A stretch of DNA of 64,000 nt, taken from assembly GCA_947095535.1 (NCBI GenBank), contig OX352773.1, forward strand, positions 131,531,781 through 131,595,780, read 5' to 3'. This DNA is from Poecilobothrus nobilitatus (lineage: Eukaryota > Arthropoda > Insecta > Diptera > Dolichopodidae). The notes below the pieces were generated by a model, which was not told the DNA's origin, ran no database searches, and worked only from the letters and a program-made list of their open reading frames with translations. A program made the translations under genes and the position numbers. How positions within the stretch are numbered: the stretch's first letter is position 1; the number at the start of each line of letters is the position of its first letter. This document shows positions 47,301 through 59,170 of the stretch, one piece after another.

Positions 47301-47744
47301 CATTTTTCTAAATTTTTCTAACAAATTTTTTTAACGATTTTTTTGCATGTTTTTTTACTCGATAATTTGAAATTGTTGAGGATGATGCGTAGTACAAAAT
47401 TGACTTATTTATTTTAAACAATGAAAAATTTCAAATTAAATTATTGAAAGCTTTAATAGTGTTTAAAAGTCTTATATGCCCGTTATAAAGTAAAATAAAT
47501 CTGATTAGTTTAAAAGAATTTAGTCTTTAATAGTATAAATTATTATACATTTGCCGCTTAGCATTGGTATACTATAGCATATTTGGTAAAGTTTTGGATT
47601 GATAATCGTTATCTGGAAGGTTAGAATCTGATTTTGAAGAATGTGTAAACATATATATAGTTTGAATATATTTACAACCCATAGTTCTAGAAATTATAAA
47701 ATTCACCTAAATTATTTTAAAATACTAAAAAATTAAAAACACAA
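47301..47744. other. Non-coding stretch
   Basis: No gene or clear repeat is recognised. Confidence 0.4.
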
Positions 47745-48885
47745 GTAAAAGTAACAGTAAGTCGATGTAACCGACTTATTTATACCCTACACCTAAAAAT
47801 TCAAATTAAATTAAAAATCCATAAGTTATTTTAGTTAAGTATTTAATATAACTAAGCTAAAAAAATAAATGCTTTTACAACCTTTGTACAAAATTTCAGA
47901 TTTCTATCTTTATTAAATTCGAAAATAAGCTTCTTAGGTCTTGGGAAGTGTGTGAAGGCACGTGGACCACCACCCGAATTCATCTCAAATTTTAGAGACA
48001 TCAACAGGGTAGAATATTCTTATATCAAATTTTAAGTTTATATATTTATTAATTTCGAAGATATGCTTGTTCGATTTTGGAAGTTGTGTGGGAGGTACCC
48101 GAACGACCACTCCAATTCATCTCAAATTTTAGGCAAATCAGGGATTTAGGAAACAGCACCCTCGTATCAAATTTAAAGTTCCTATCTTTATTAATTTCGA
48201 AGATATGCTTGTTCGGTTTTGGTAGTTGTATGGGAGGTACCCGAAAAGCTCCTTCAATTCATCTCAAATTTTCAACAAATAAGGGATTCAGGACACAACA
48301 CCCTAGTACCAAATTTGAAGTTTCTGTCTTTATTAATTTCGAATATATGCTTGTTCGGTTTTGTGATTTGTATGGGAGGTACCCGAACAACCACTCCAAT
48401 TCATCTCAAATTTTAAGCATATCATAACAACCATTCTAATTCATCTTAAATTTTGGGCAAATGAGGGATTCAGGAAAACACATCCTCGTACAAAATTTTA
48501 AGTTTCTATCTTTATTAATTTCGAAGATATGCGTATTCGGTTTTGGGAGTTGTATGGGAGGTACTCGAACGCATGGTCCGATTTCGCCCATTTACAATCC
48601 CGCCTTACCTTAGTCATTGTTAACCTACAGTATAAATTTCATCAAGATAGCATCATTATTTTTTGAGTTATCGTGCGTACGGACGGACGGACGGACATCG
48701 CTAAATCGACTCCTGAGGTGATCCTGATTCAGAATATATATACATGTCTATACCTAACTCGCTTCCTTTTGGTGGTTACAAACACGATACCAAAGTTAAT
48801 ATACCCTACACTTAATGTGTAAATAAATAATATTATAAGCAGAGGGTATCTAAGAGTTGACAAAGGCAACTGTATTCTTCCTTGT
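47745..48885 (+). mobile_element. Helitron-like DINE element with central 142-bp tandem repeats
   Basis: The left end is CAAGTAAAAGTAACAGTAAG, followed by a small hairpin (AAGTCGATGTAACCGACTT). From 47,890 to 48,580 there are about five copies of the 142-bp repeat, with CATCTCAAAT anchors at 47,981, 48,118, 48,260 and 48,402, then a partial unit. A single-copy right part follows: GACGGACGGACGGACATCGC, TAAATCGACTC, TGATCCTGATTCAGAATATATA, and an end GAGGGTATCTAAGAGTTGAC then TTCTTCCTTG. The GACGGAC...TCGACTC...GATC order is the hallmark of dipteran INE-1/DINE-1. The open frames at 48,077-48,427 are the tandem repeat read as protein and are not genes. Confidence 0.75.
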
Positions 48886-49096
48886 TTTATTTATATAATA
48901 TGTATGTCGATAAAATTATTTATTGTTATACAATTTTAATCAAATTAAAGTAGTTTTATTTAAAAAGCTTCCTAAAAAAGTATAAAATAAAAGCAATCAT
49001 ATATATTAAAAGGGAAACTTGTTTTTGTTATTTAATTTGTACACTTATAAGATTGAAATATATCCTTCTACTTATAGTTTATTAATGCATAGCATT

Positions 49097-49215
49097 CTAC
49101 ATGCCATCAAAGTCATGCATTCCACATGTCTTCTTAATCATGCATTCTATATGCCTTCTCAGTCATGCCTTCCCAGTCATACCTTCTAGATGTCTTCCCA
49201 GTCATGCATTCTGAA
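49097..49215 (+). repeat. 25-bp minisatellite, about five units
   Basis: Units of the form GCATTCTACATGCCTTCTCA plus GTCAT repeat in tandem with substitutions and one shortened unit. It lies between two Helitron-like elements. Confidence 0.8.
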
Positions 49216-49749
49216 TCACTCAAAGGGAAGCTTACGAAGTAAAAGTACGAACGCGTTGCTTCTTTTTGCGGACATGTATATGAAAAAAAAAGTTATAAAA
49301 AAATAGAACAGGAAGCGCTTCTTACCTTACTGGGAATGCTTCCAGCATGCATGCTGGAATGTTTCTTTTTTCCGCTGGGTAGTTGGTATATGAATGATAT
49401 ACTGACATATTTATAGAGCTACATATTATGGTATATGTAGTGTTAGATTTAAATATTTATGTATTTTTTGTTTTATTTTATTTTTTTGGGTTTTATCTGA
49501 AATGAAAACAAAACAAAAATAAAAATCTATTTACTATTATATAAATACAAATCATGTATATACATAGAATAGAAAATTGATTAGAATACAATATGTACAT
49601 AGTATATACATAGGTATGTACATGATGTACATTGAAAATTGTATAAAATTTTTTTAGATGTATTTGTGAATATTTCTTTAAAATAAATATTTAAAAAAAA
49701 TCAATGAAATAAGAAAAATATTGCAATACAATTCTTTTTCTACGATTGT

Positions 49750-50615
49750 TATACCCGTATGAACGTATGTTCAATGGCGTAATAAATTTGCCATTACGTT
49801 TTTGACACCTTAAAAGAGTCGAGCTAGATATAGACTCAAGTGTATGGATCGGTTCATTATCAAATTCTTAGTCGATTAAGTCATGTACGTCCGTTCGTCC
49901 GCACGATAACTCAAAACATAAAAGAGCTAGGAGTCTTAACATTTTTTTTACGTCACTTTAGCAAAATTGTTAGTTTTGCTATTTACATTCAGCATTTCGT
50001 CAGCGGGTTAGAATAGCTGCCAAACAATTTCTCTTTTTAAATGAAAATATGACTTCAAGTTTACACTTATCTGAAATTTTGTAAAAAGATGTCGAGTTGC
50101 ATGCTACCAATTTCTGCAAAATTTTGTTGGGCATCTGAAATCTTACAAAAGATGATGAAGTTTTAATTTTTTAGTTTGTAAAATTTGGTTCATACAACTT
50201 CTCATTTTAAATGAAAAGAATTTAGCGTCTAATGAGGTTAGATATCTCAAATTTCGCGAAAAAAATGTCGAGTTGTATACTAACAAGTTCTGTAAAATTT
50301 GATTGTGCTAGAATAGCAGTTTTAGGTAGTTTGCATATCTGTCAAGATAATTATGAAGCTACATCTGAAATTTTACAAAAGATGAAGTTTTAGAGCAATA
50401 ACTTCTGCAAAATTTGGTTATGCTGGTGCAACAGGTTCGGGCAGCTGTCATACAACTCCAAAATTAAGATTAATATATCTCCATACTTAACATCGGTGCT
50501 AAAACATCTGAAATTTAGTAAAAGATAATAAAATTTTATGGAAACACCATAATATTCATACGGGTATCCTAGAGTTGACACAGTTTATCTTACTCATTAC
50601 TGCACTCTTCCAAGT
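49750..50615 (+). mobile_element. Helitron-like repeat with ATACCCGTATG inverted ends
   Basis: It starts ATACCCGTATGAACG and ends CATACGGGTATCCTAGAGTTGACA, then CTGCACTCTTCC. The end strongly resembles the right end of the element at 47,745-48,885 (GGGTATC, then AGAGTTGACA). Inside are a CGTCCGTTCGTCCGC run and three diverged internal repeats marked by CATCTGAAATTTTACAAAAG (near 50,090, 50,135, 50,365 and 50,507). The open frame 50,390-50,581 is spurious. Confidence 0.6.
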
Positions 50616-50649
50616 TTTTTATAAAATATAATTTTATTATAAGAAATTT

Positions 50650-50780
50650 TTTTTTATTGCATTTCTCTGCCACATAAATGTGGACAGGAAATTACACAGC
50701 CTTTCCTGTTGTCGTAAGGGGGAATAACTCTTACGACGTGTGTGGGATTCGAACCCCCACTCCAACGGTGTTTACATCGT
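50650..50780 (-). mobile_element. 5'-truncated tRNA-derived SINE with 12-bp target duplication
   Basis: It shares the body of the SINE at 7,709-7,905 (ATTTCTCTGCCACATAAATG, AGGGGGAATAACTCTTACGA, and GTGTGGGATTCGAACC as the B box). It lacks the A-box head and has a 17-bp internal deletion near 50,708. TATAAGAAATTT flanks it at 50,638-50,649 and 50,781-50,792. Confidence 0.85.
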
Positions 50781-50979
50781 TATAAGAAATTTATTGTAAA
50801 ATTGTTCGAAGTGAAAAATAAATGAATAGGAACATAATTTTTATTATTTTGTTTATTTTAGGGAAGTGGGTTTAGTCAGTAAAAATCTGGCACTACCAAG
50901 GGGGTATAAATTTTCTTGGTCTCTTAAGCAAAAAAAAAAAACTTACAAAAAATACGTAATTAGTTATTTTATCGACTCG

Positions 50980-51130
50980 ATGCACAAAGTTTATTTACGT
51001 ATTAATTTAAATATGTGGCAAAATTCAAAGCATATGTTACGATATTTTTTATAACATGTTAGGTATATGTTACGATAATATGCATTAAAAAAATATTTCG
51101 CCAATCCTTACATTTTATTTTTAATAATGT
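50980..51130 (+). repeat. Fragment of interspersed repeat family
   Basis: TTTATTTACGTATTAATT, ATATGTGGCAAAATTCAAAG and AATATTTCGCCAATCC match the last third of the repeats at 17,357, 29,303 and 41,610. The short open frame 50,866-51,054 overlaps it and is not supported. Confidence 0.65.
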
Positions 51131-51912
51131 TTAAATATAATACAATAGTTAAATATACTACAATAGGTACTACTTAATATTTATATTATACATATCAATT
51201 GAAAAAAACTGCTAAAAATCTTAAAAAAAGCGCCTAAGCGAAATTCAAATTTATTGAAACAAACTTAAACTATTAATTGATAAGTTGATAACAAAAGACA
51301 ATGCTAAGTCGATAACAAAAAAGAATGTCAAATTAATCTCGAATACCAAGAAGAATCGAGATCACCAAACAACATTTAATAATACAAGTATAAAATAACT
51401 AACTTTAAATAGCAACTATTATTTCTTTCGTTAAGATACAACATGGGAATTATCAAAAATTCAAATAAATGTTAATTCTGTATTAATTTTATGCAAATTT
51501 ATTGAAGATTTTTTTACTCCGAAGTTTTCAATTTTAAATTGTGACGCAATCTCGATTAATGGAGAAGATATGTACATACATACATCCACATATAGCATCT
51601 ATAACAATTTTTTTATAAAATTATTTTATATTTTTTTTGTTTTTAGATAGGTATTGAACTACATATTTAAAAAATTAAAATAATGACAAAACAAAAAACT
51701 TTTCAAAAATAAGAATAAGTCTAGATAATTTTTGATAAAACGAACCACAAAAATAGTAATAAATTTTAACTTGGTATGCATGGGTAGTTACTTCAACCTT
51801 CACTACATTACTTTATAAAATAAGTATATGTATATACATACATACATAGTTATGTAATAACATGCATGAACTTTTAAAATCAAAACGAGAAGCAACACTT
51901 TGTTAGTTATAT
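51131..51912. other. Non-coding stretch
   Basis: No gene is recognised. GATAACAAAA(A/G)A(C/G)AATG is repeated at 51,287 and 51,312. Confidence 0.4.
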
Positions 51913-52065
51913 CGAGACTCACATCAATTATCAGGCCATGAAGTGCAGAGAGTAAAACCTTAATAAGGGGCCAGCTTTTAACAAATTTACACGCAGTCTT
52001 ATGGAAAAAAATAGGGGGCCGACTATAAATCTTGAAATAACACAAAAACCGACTTTAATTTTGCT
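51913..52065. mobile_element. Truncated MITE arm, family of 38,626-39,194
   Basis: The left tip CGAGACTCACATCAATTATC and the following 150 bases are the inverse of 39,045-39,194. The match stops abruptly near 52,065, and no second tip is found. Confidence 0.75.
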
Positions 52066-54251
52066 TTTAAAGGCGCAACTTTGTTAATTTGTCTATGTAT
52101 TGTTATAATACAAAGTATAGGAATATTTAAAATGAAATCGCAATGTATGTTTAAAGACGCAACTTTGTTTAATTTCATACATAGTGGCAAAAAATAATAA
52201 TCGAAAGTATTTTAAATTGTTAATTGAAATTTTTTGAAATTAAATAAAAAAGTAATAATCGAAAGTGTTTTAAATTGTTTATTGAAATTTGAATATGAAA
52301 AATGTATTTTAATCTAATGTATTTTAATTGAAATTTTTATGTAGATATTATGTATTTAGATAGTTTAGAAAATAAATTTATAAATATTTTAGTAAAGTTA
52401 GTACAGAAAATTATATAAACTTTTAAAAAATTATTTTTGTAACAAATCTTATTTTAAAAAACTATGTATGTATATATGGATACTCTTCACTTCAAATTTG
52501 TCTTTTTTAATATGTATTACATTTATCTTTTTTCACAATCAAATTCGTCCAAATTTTCAAAATCAATTTTGCCTATTTTTAAAATCAAATTCTTTTTTTA
52601 AGGCTGGCTTTCATGAAATTTTGTGGATATTATCGCAACTTTAGAAAGAGAAAAATATTATTACAAAATATTACAGCAACACTTTCATAGTTAAAAATAG
52701 ACATAACCTAATTTAGGGAATACTATGGTAAATGTTGTACCCGCGTAGGACAAAATGACTATATCTGAAAGATACTTGATCTTACCACTTTTCCAAAAAT
52801 ATATATCCTTAATGGCGTATTTCATCCTTTAAGGACGAAAAGGTCATTTGTATGCATGGACAGTATACATGTGATGTGATTGATTGCATACATTTTGTAT
52901 CAATAAAAATAACCAAAAAAATTACAAAACAGAACAATTTTTTTTTACATAAATGCTTATATCTTTTAAACTCTACGATATAGACACAAAATATGTTTGT
53001 TTATTTTAAAATGTTTGTTTATTTTGTTGGACTTCAAAATTTAAATGCCATGATGGTAGTGAGAAATTTTTTTTGTAAGATATGCAATTTTTGCATATGG
53101 ATGTATTAAAAATGTCCACGATATTTATAGCAAATTATATTCAGAGAACATACTTTCGTGGATATTTATGGTTACTTTCTTGGATATTTCTAAATGTTTG
53201 ATGGATATTTTTTTAGCTTTATCTGTCTCAAACACATATCATTTTTGCCTTTGCTCTAACATTTTCGTGGATATATCGGTCTGTATACATAATGTACATA
53301 TGTATGTACCTATACTTTTCATTAATTAATTTGCAAAATAAAATAGATACAAACATGACCTAAAAACAACTGAAAATTAAAAAATTCACCGGAATAATCC
53401 TGTACATATTTTTATAAAATACAGACGAATATTTGTAATGTATATTGAAGGAACGTAGGTACATATGTATGTACATATTTATATTATAAGTATTTCTTCA
53501 TATTTCGTTGCCCTGTTGTGCTGGTTCGTTATACCAGTTTATTTCTTTTTCTTATCTTTTTTTTTTATTATAGAAAAAAAAAATTAAATTAAATTTCGTT
53601 TTTGTTTAAAATATAATCAACGTGCAAATTATTACAAAAAAAAGTTCAAAAGCAGGGGTATATGGTAATGGTATATCTATAAGTATAGACTATAGATTTT
53701 AGATATATGTACGTATGTATGTACATATATATCATAAAGTAATATATATACATAAGTAGTTACTTTATAATATTATGTACAATAAATATGATTGAACATA
53801 CATATATACATATGCATATGCTGTATAGGTACATTTAATACTTATACATAATAGGTATATTTACAAATTTAAGTTAAACATAATAATAATAATATATAAT
53901 AATGATAATACAACGCTTGAAAGCTTATCATATGCATCGATGATTCAAAAACCAACCAACTATGTATGATGAAGACTTTTTTAATATTCAAACTCAAGCA
54001 ATAAAGCAATAAATTCGTAGAAGAAGAAGAAGAGTTGCAATGTGGAATTATGAAAAGTTTAAAATATTATGATAAAACTATCAACTTATGCACACATATA
54101 ATTTTGCTAGGTAATACACTAACAGATATCTACAAATAAATAGATGAAATTATGTTTTTATATGTATGCATAATATACTTTTTCTTTAAATGTTGCAAAA
54201 CTTAAAAATAAAAATTTTGCATATTTTTTAATAAAAAACTATAAAAGAATT
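52066..54251. other. Long non-coding stretch
   Basis: No gene is recognised. Local duplications include GTAATAATCGAAAGTGTTTT / AATAATAATCGAAAGTATTT near 52,190-52,275 and GGCGCAACTTTGTT / GACGCAACTTTGTT near 52,073 and 52,157. The rest is A/T-rich with TATGTACATA words. Confidence 0.45.
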
Positions 54252-55350
54252 TCTCTTCTTCAAAATTGAACTTAAAACATGTGAACTTAATCATAATGTA
54301 TAATTGTGTTAAATATTTACATATGTTTAAAAAAAAAAAAGCATTAATTTAATATAAGTATGCATACATATGTAAGTAATAAGTATGTAATAAAAAAATA
54401 CCTACACATGTACAGTATAACTTAAGATTGAACTGACAAAAAAAAGAAAAGTTTGCCACTTAACTATTTGTTATTCACTCAGCACTGACAGTTGGCTCTG
54501 CTGGTTATATACAGGCAATCTCGTTATAGAGAGAAAATTTAAAAAATAAGATCCCAATTTTGGTAATTTAGTATGAAAAAACAGAATTTTTAGACTTAAA
54601 TTTGAAGGATCTTATTGTTCTGCAATAGAAAATAATAAATGATATTATTTTTAAAAAATTTGGAATATTTTCTATTAACTGTAAAAATCTTTTTAAAAAA
54701 TTTAATTATTTGCATTCTCAAAATTGAGTTTTAAAAAAACTACTAAAATTGAACAATACACACACACCCACTTTGATTAAAATGCTTAAGTACACTACTG
54801 AACGGAGTAGCGACTACTGACTAGTGAGTACAGGACTGACTGACTGAGACTGCCTAAACTAAAAAATAAAAAATTTTATATGAACTTCATATAAAAATTA
54901 TAAACTGAATAAGAATAAAAGAAAAAGAATGCTAGAAAATAGAGAAATATTATTTTACGAACATTATTATCAGGTGTACCTCGTTCAAACTTTGATTAAA
55001 ATTTTCTACAATATTGCCTGGCCGACCGCTGGAATGAAGGCTGGTATATATCCTTACTTATCTATGCGTGTGTGAAAAAAATTCATTTTAAAATAAAAAT
55101 GTGATGGAAAAAAAGAAATTGAATTTATATCTGATTTTGTTTTTTTTTGTTATAATTTTGTTATAATTTTGTATGTATGTATGTACATATTATGTATAGC
55201 TATATTATTATTTCTTTTTCGAATATTTTTGTTTGAATGTTTGAAAAAGAATCCCTGACTTCAAAATTGTAGATATACTACTACGTCTACAAAGTATAAG
55301 TATATAGCGTTCAGAAAGTTTATATGCACAGTATCTACAAAGTTTTGCAT

Positions 55351-55689
55351 TCAATGTTTGTTATATGATACGCAGATAATCTGTATAAAGTGGGTATATA
55401 AAGTGGGTAATAAACCAATAAGTTCCATAGCCCAATGATGATGGTTGCTAAAACTATGTAAATTAAACTTTCCATTTTCAAATTGAAAATACTTTGTATA
55501 ATTATGATGTTTAACGAAGAAATTATGAAACACTTCATCTGCATGCGTTGGTAATTTAGATTTGTATATTGCCCATCCTTTAAATAGAGCAACCTTTTCT
55601 GGCAGAGTAAAACCTGTTCCATCAGTTGATAATGATTGTTTTATAACTTCTTTTACTACAATCTGATTATTACTACTGGAATTAGACAT
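55351..55689 (-). pseudogene. Truncated globin copy
   Basis: The first 94 codons are those of the globin at 61,965-62,462, including the AUG context, the CD-corner Phe region and the His-rich helix E (SNHHHWAMELIGLL). After codon 94 the frame runs into filler and unrelated sequence (PTLYTHFIQIICVSYNKH) and stops. Helices F to H with the proximal histidine are absent, so it cannot make a normal haem-binding globin. The upstream (5') flank of about 1.5 kb is retained unchanged, so its promoter may still be active. Confidence 0.88.
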
Positions 55690-57419
55690 TTAAAAAAAAA
55701 AAATTAAAGTATACTAAAAAATTTTTGCAGCAAATTTTGCACGAAAGTCGAAAGAAATTTAGAACTAAAAAATTTAGAGAACTAATGAAATTTTGACATA
55801 TTTCGAAAGAAATTTTAAAATGACATTTTATGTAAAACAAATTGATGTTTAAAAAGTTGATTTTTTAAATTTTAAATTATGTAAAAAACAGAGCGGTATA
55901 TGCAAGAAATTTTATGCTTTTTTGGTCAAAATGGCATTAATAAAACATATGTAAGTTTTAATAAACATGCAAAAAATTTTAAAATTTACTTTGAAAATTT
56001 AGAAGTTAAAAATTTCAATAGTTTTCTTAAAATTACGGTTTTTTGAGAATCTTTTTCATCAACTTTCCTATAATAGTTAAGTGAAGACATAAAAAGACAT
56101 ATAAAAAATATAAATATATTTATGTAGTTATAATGTTTTATTTAGCTTTAATTTTTGTATCCAGTCTTTAAAGCTTTTTCAACTTTTGTTGAGATTAACA
56201 ATCAATGTTAGGCTTCAACTTCTTAGATCTTCAAGTTCACAAATTTGTTAATATTTACCAACAACTAAATAATTATCAGGAGGATGCATGAGAATGAAAA
56301 TGAGGATATTATGGATAATGTACGTATGGATAAGTACAAATATTTTCTTATATTATTACAATTGATCTAAATTAATGCGCATTCAGTAATTACACGAGAC
56401 GAGGCCTTATAACATCTAGAGTTTCTTACATTGTCAAATTTACAATTTAATTTATTACTTATCCTTTAATATTTTTATATTTGAGTTATAAGGCATAGTA
56501 AAAATTAATATGTAAAATATGTTAATATGCTAAATATTTATTTGTTAAATTTAGGATGTTTGGTTACAAGATATAAGCTAAAATTATTTTGATATTAATT
56601 ATTTATTTGTTAATTTTTTAATTATGTGTTTACATTTCGCTATATCAATAATAGAAAAAGCAATAAAGTATTAATTGGGATGGAAGTTCATTTTCGGTTT
56701 CCTAGCTTTGAATTTAAATAAATTTGTAGTTTATAAAGTTAAGGAATGTTATACCAGATCAAATTAAAACATATTCACAAAAATTTCAGCTATATTTGTT
56801 AGAATATACTTAGGGCTTTTTTCAAACTAAAACACATAAGTCTAAATAAAAAGTTGTCATACAAAATTAATTTTTTCACGGCATTATTTTTGCTTAAAAT
56901 TGTATAATTTTATCACAAAGCATGCAGAACAACGATCGGTTAAAGTGAGAATAAAGCACATTTTCTAAATTTTGACTATTAAAATTTGAAACTTTATGCT
57001 ACTTCAAAATACAGCACGATATCAAAAATTCTTTATCAGGTCTCAAGTGTTTAAAAATAGAGAATTTTAACTTTTAACCACTAACATCCACACATCCATA
57101 CCACAACGGAGTGGTAGTTGGTACAAACATTTTTTACAAGATATAACTTTTACTTATTCTCTAGATCTTCTTCTAAGATCTTCTGCCTCCAAAAATATAA
57201 AGGTTTTGACTAAAAGCATTTCGCAGATAATGAAGAAAAATTTTAATTTTATATAACGTTAAATTTGAATACCAAATTGTAAAAAATATAAATGTACAAG
57301 TACAAAATATTAAGTAAGGTATATTGAATAAAATAAATTTATAATAATACAAAAATTGAAAGTTATAGAATAATTTGTTAGAGAAACTGGGAAAAATCAA
57401 GTCACACTTTTGTCAATTT

Positions 57420-58015
57420 TAAGGTAACCCTATATTAATTAAAAAAGATTACTAGCACAAACAAAAATTTAATGTTAGAGCATTAATTTTTGTATATTAC
57501 TTCAAAAAAATTTGGACAGGTGCCCAAGTTACAGGTTTTTAAAAATAGAGAATTTTCAGTTTTTGACCCCTTACAGCTCTTAAATGGAAGAACTGTAAGG
57601 GGTCAAAAATAAATAAATAAATAAATAAATTTCCTGAAATGACTCATACTGATTTCCAAAGATCTAAGTCCTCTCCAAACTTCAAGCTTTTAAGTAAACC
57701 GTTTGAAAGATAGAAGGGCTCCTAATTTTAGCAAAAATTGAGTTCCACATAATTAAACATATTAAAACACCGCATGGTAAAGCCACATATTTACTTTATT
57801 CATATTTATAAAACCTATAAAAGCAGCTATCGTTTGGCGCTTTCAGATTGAAAATATGCCTTATAGAACCTGTGTTATAACAATTTAAAGATAACGCTTT
57901 TTCGAACTTTGTAGGGCTGTAGCTCCGTAACGGGAGCGGCTACAGAAAAAATATTTAGCGCCAATTGCCAAATTTGAAAATATACCTTGCTGCAAGATCT
58001 ATTAATGGTTAAAAT
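57420..58015 (+). repeat. Helitron-like repeat fragment, family of 5,390-6,262
   Basis: AAGGTAACCCTATATTAATT, GTTACAGGTTTTTAAAAATA, GACCCCTTACAGCTCTTAAA, AGCAGCTATCGTTTGGCG and GGGCTGTAGCTCCGTAACGG follow the order of the 5.4-kb element. A short self-inverse (GACCCCTTACAGCTCTTAAA / AACTGTAAGGGGTC) and an (AAAT)n run at 57,608-57,632 are internal. It spans the end of the upstream duplication unit, and it cannot be seen whether the downstream unit has it, because the window ends first. Confidence 0.6.
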
Positions 58016-59170
58016 TGCATATTGTCTCTTCTTCAAAATTGAACTTAAAACATGTGAACTTAATCATAATGTATAATTGTGTTAAATATTTACATATGTT
58101 TAAAAAAAAAAAAGCATTAATTTAATATAAGTATGCATACATATGTAAGTAATAAGTATGTAATAAAAAAATACCTACACATGTACAGTATAACTTAAGA
58201 TTGAACTGACAAAAAAAAGAAAAGTTTGCCACTTAACTATTTGTTATTCACTCAGCACTGACAGTTGGCTCTGCTGGTTATATACAGGCAATCTCGTTAT
58301 AGAGAGAAAATTTAAAAAATAAGATCCCAATTTTGGTAATTTAGTATGAAAAAACAGAATTTTTAGACTTAAATTTGAAGGATCTTATTGTTCTGCAATA
58401 GAAAATAATAAATGATATTATTTTTAAAAAATTTGGAATATTTTCTATTAACTGTAAAAATCTTTTTAAAAAATTTAATTATTTGCATTCTCAAAATTGA
58501 GTTTTAAAAAAACTACTAAAATTGAACAATACACACACACCCACTTTGATTAAAATGCTTAAGTACACTACTGAACGGAGTAGCGACTACTGACTAGTGA
58601 GTACAGGACTGACTGACTGAGACTGCCTAAACTAAAAAATAAAAAATTTTATATGAACTTCATATAAAAATTATAAACTGAATAAGAATAAAAGAAAAAG
58701 AATGCTAGAAAATAGAGAAATATTATTTTACGAACATTATTATCAGGTGTACCTCGTTCAAACTTTGATTAAAATTTTCTACAATATTGCCTGGCCGACC
58801 GCTGGAATGAAGGCTGGTATATATCCTTACTTATCTATGCGTGTGTGAAAAAAATTCATTTTAAAATAAAAATGTGATGGAAAAAAAGAAATTGAATTTA
58901 TATCTGATTTTGTTTTTTTTTGTTATAATTTTGTTATAATTTTGTATGTATGTATGTACATATTATGTATAGCTATATTATTATTTCTTTTTCGAATATT
59001 TTTGTTTGAATGTTTGAAAAAGAATCCCTGACTTCAAAATTGTAGATATACTACTACGTCTACAAAGTATAAGTATATAGCGTTCAGAAAGTTTATATGC
59101 ACAGTATCTACAAAGTTTTGCATTCAATGTTTGTTATATGATACGCAGATAATCTGTATAAAGTGGGTAT

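Larger units (their letters stand above)
54252..58024. repeat. Tandem duplication, upstream unit (3-kb internal deletion)
   Basis: Positions 54,252-55,397 match 58,025-59,170 (constant offset 3,773). Positions 55,409-57,227 match 62,182-64,000 (constant offset 6,773). I saw no mismatch in the parts I compared. The two offsets differ by exactly the 3,000 bases missing from this unit. At the breakpoint, 55,398-55,408 is an 11-base filler (ATAAAGTGGGT) copied from the sequence just upstream. The unit is therefore a deletion derivative of the downstream unit. Confidence 0.92.

Noticed and set aside
48077..48427. Open frame of 116 codons repeating the phrase GRYPNxHSNSSQI or similar
   Set aside because: It is the 142-bp tandem repeat read as protein. 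The period lets open frames persist by chance, and the same happens at 3,776-4,125.
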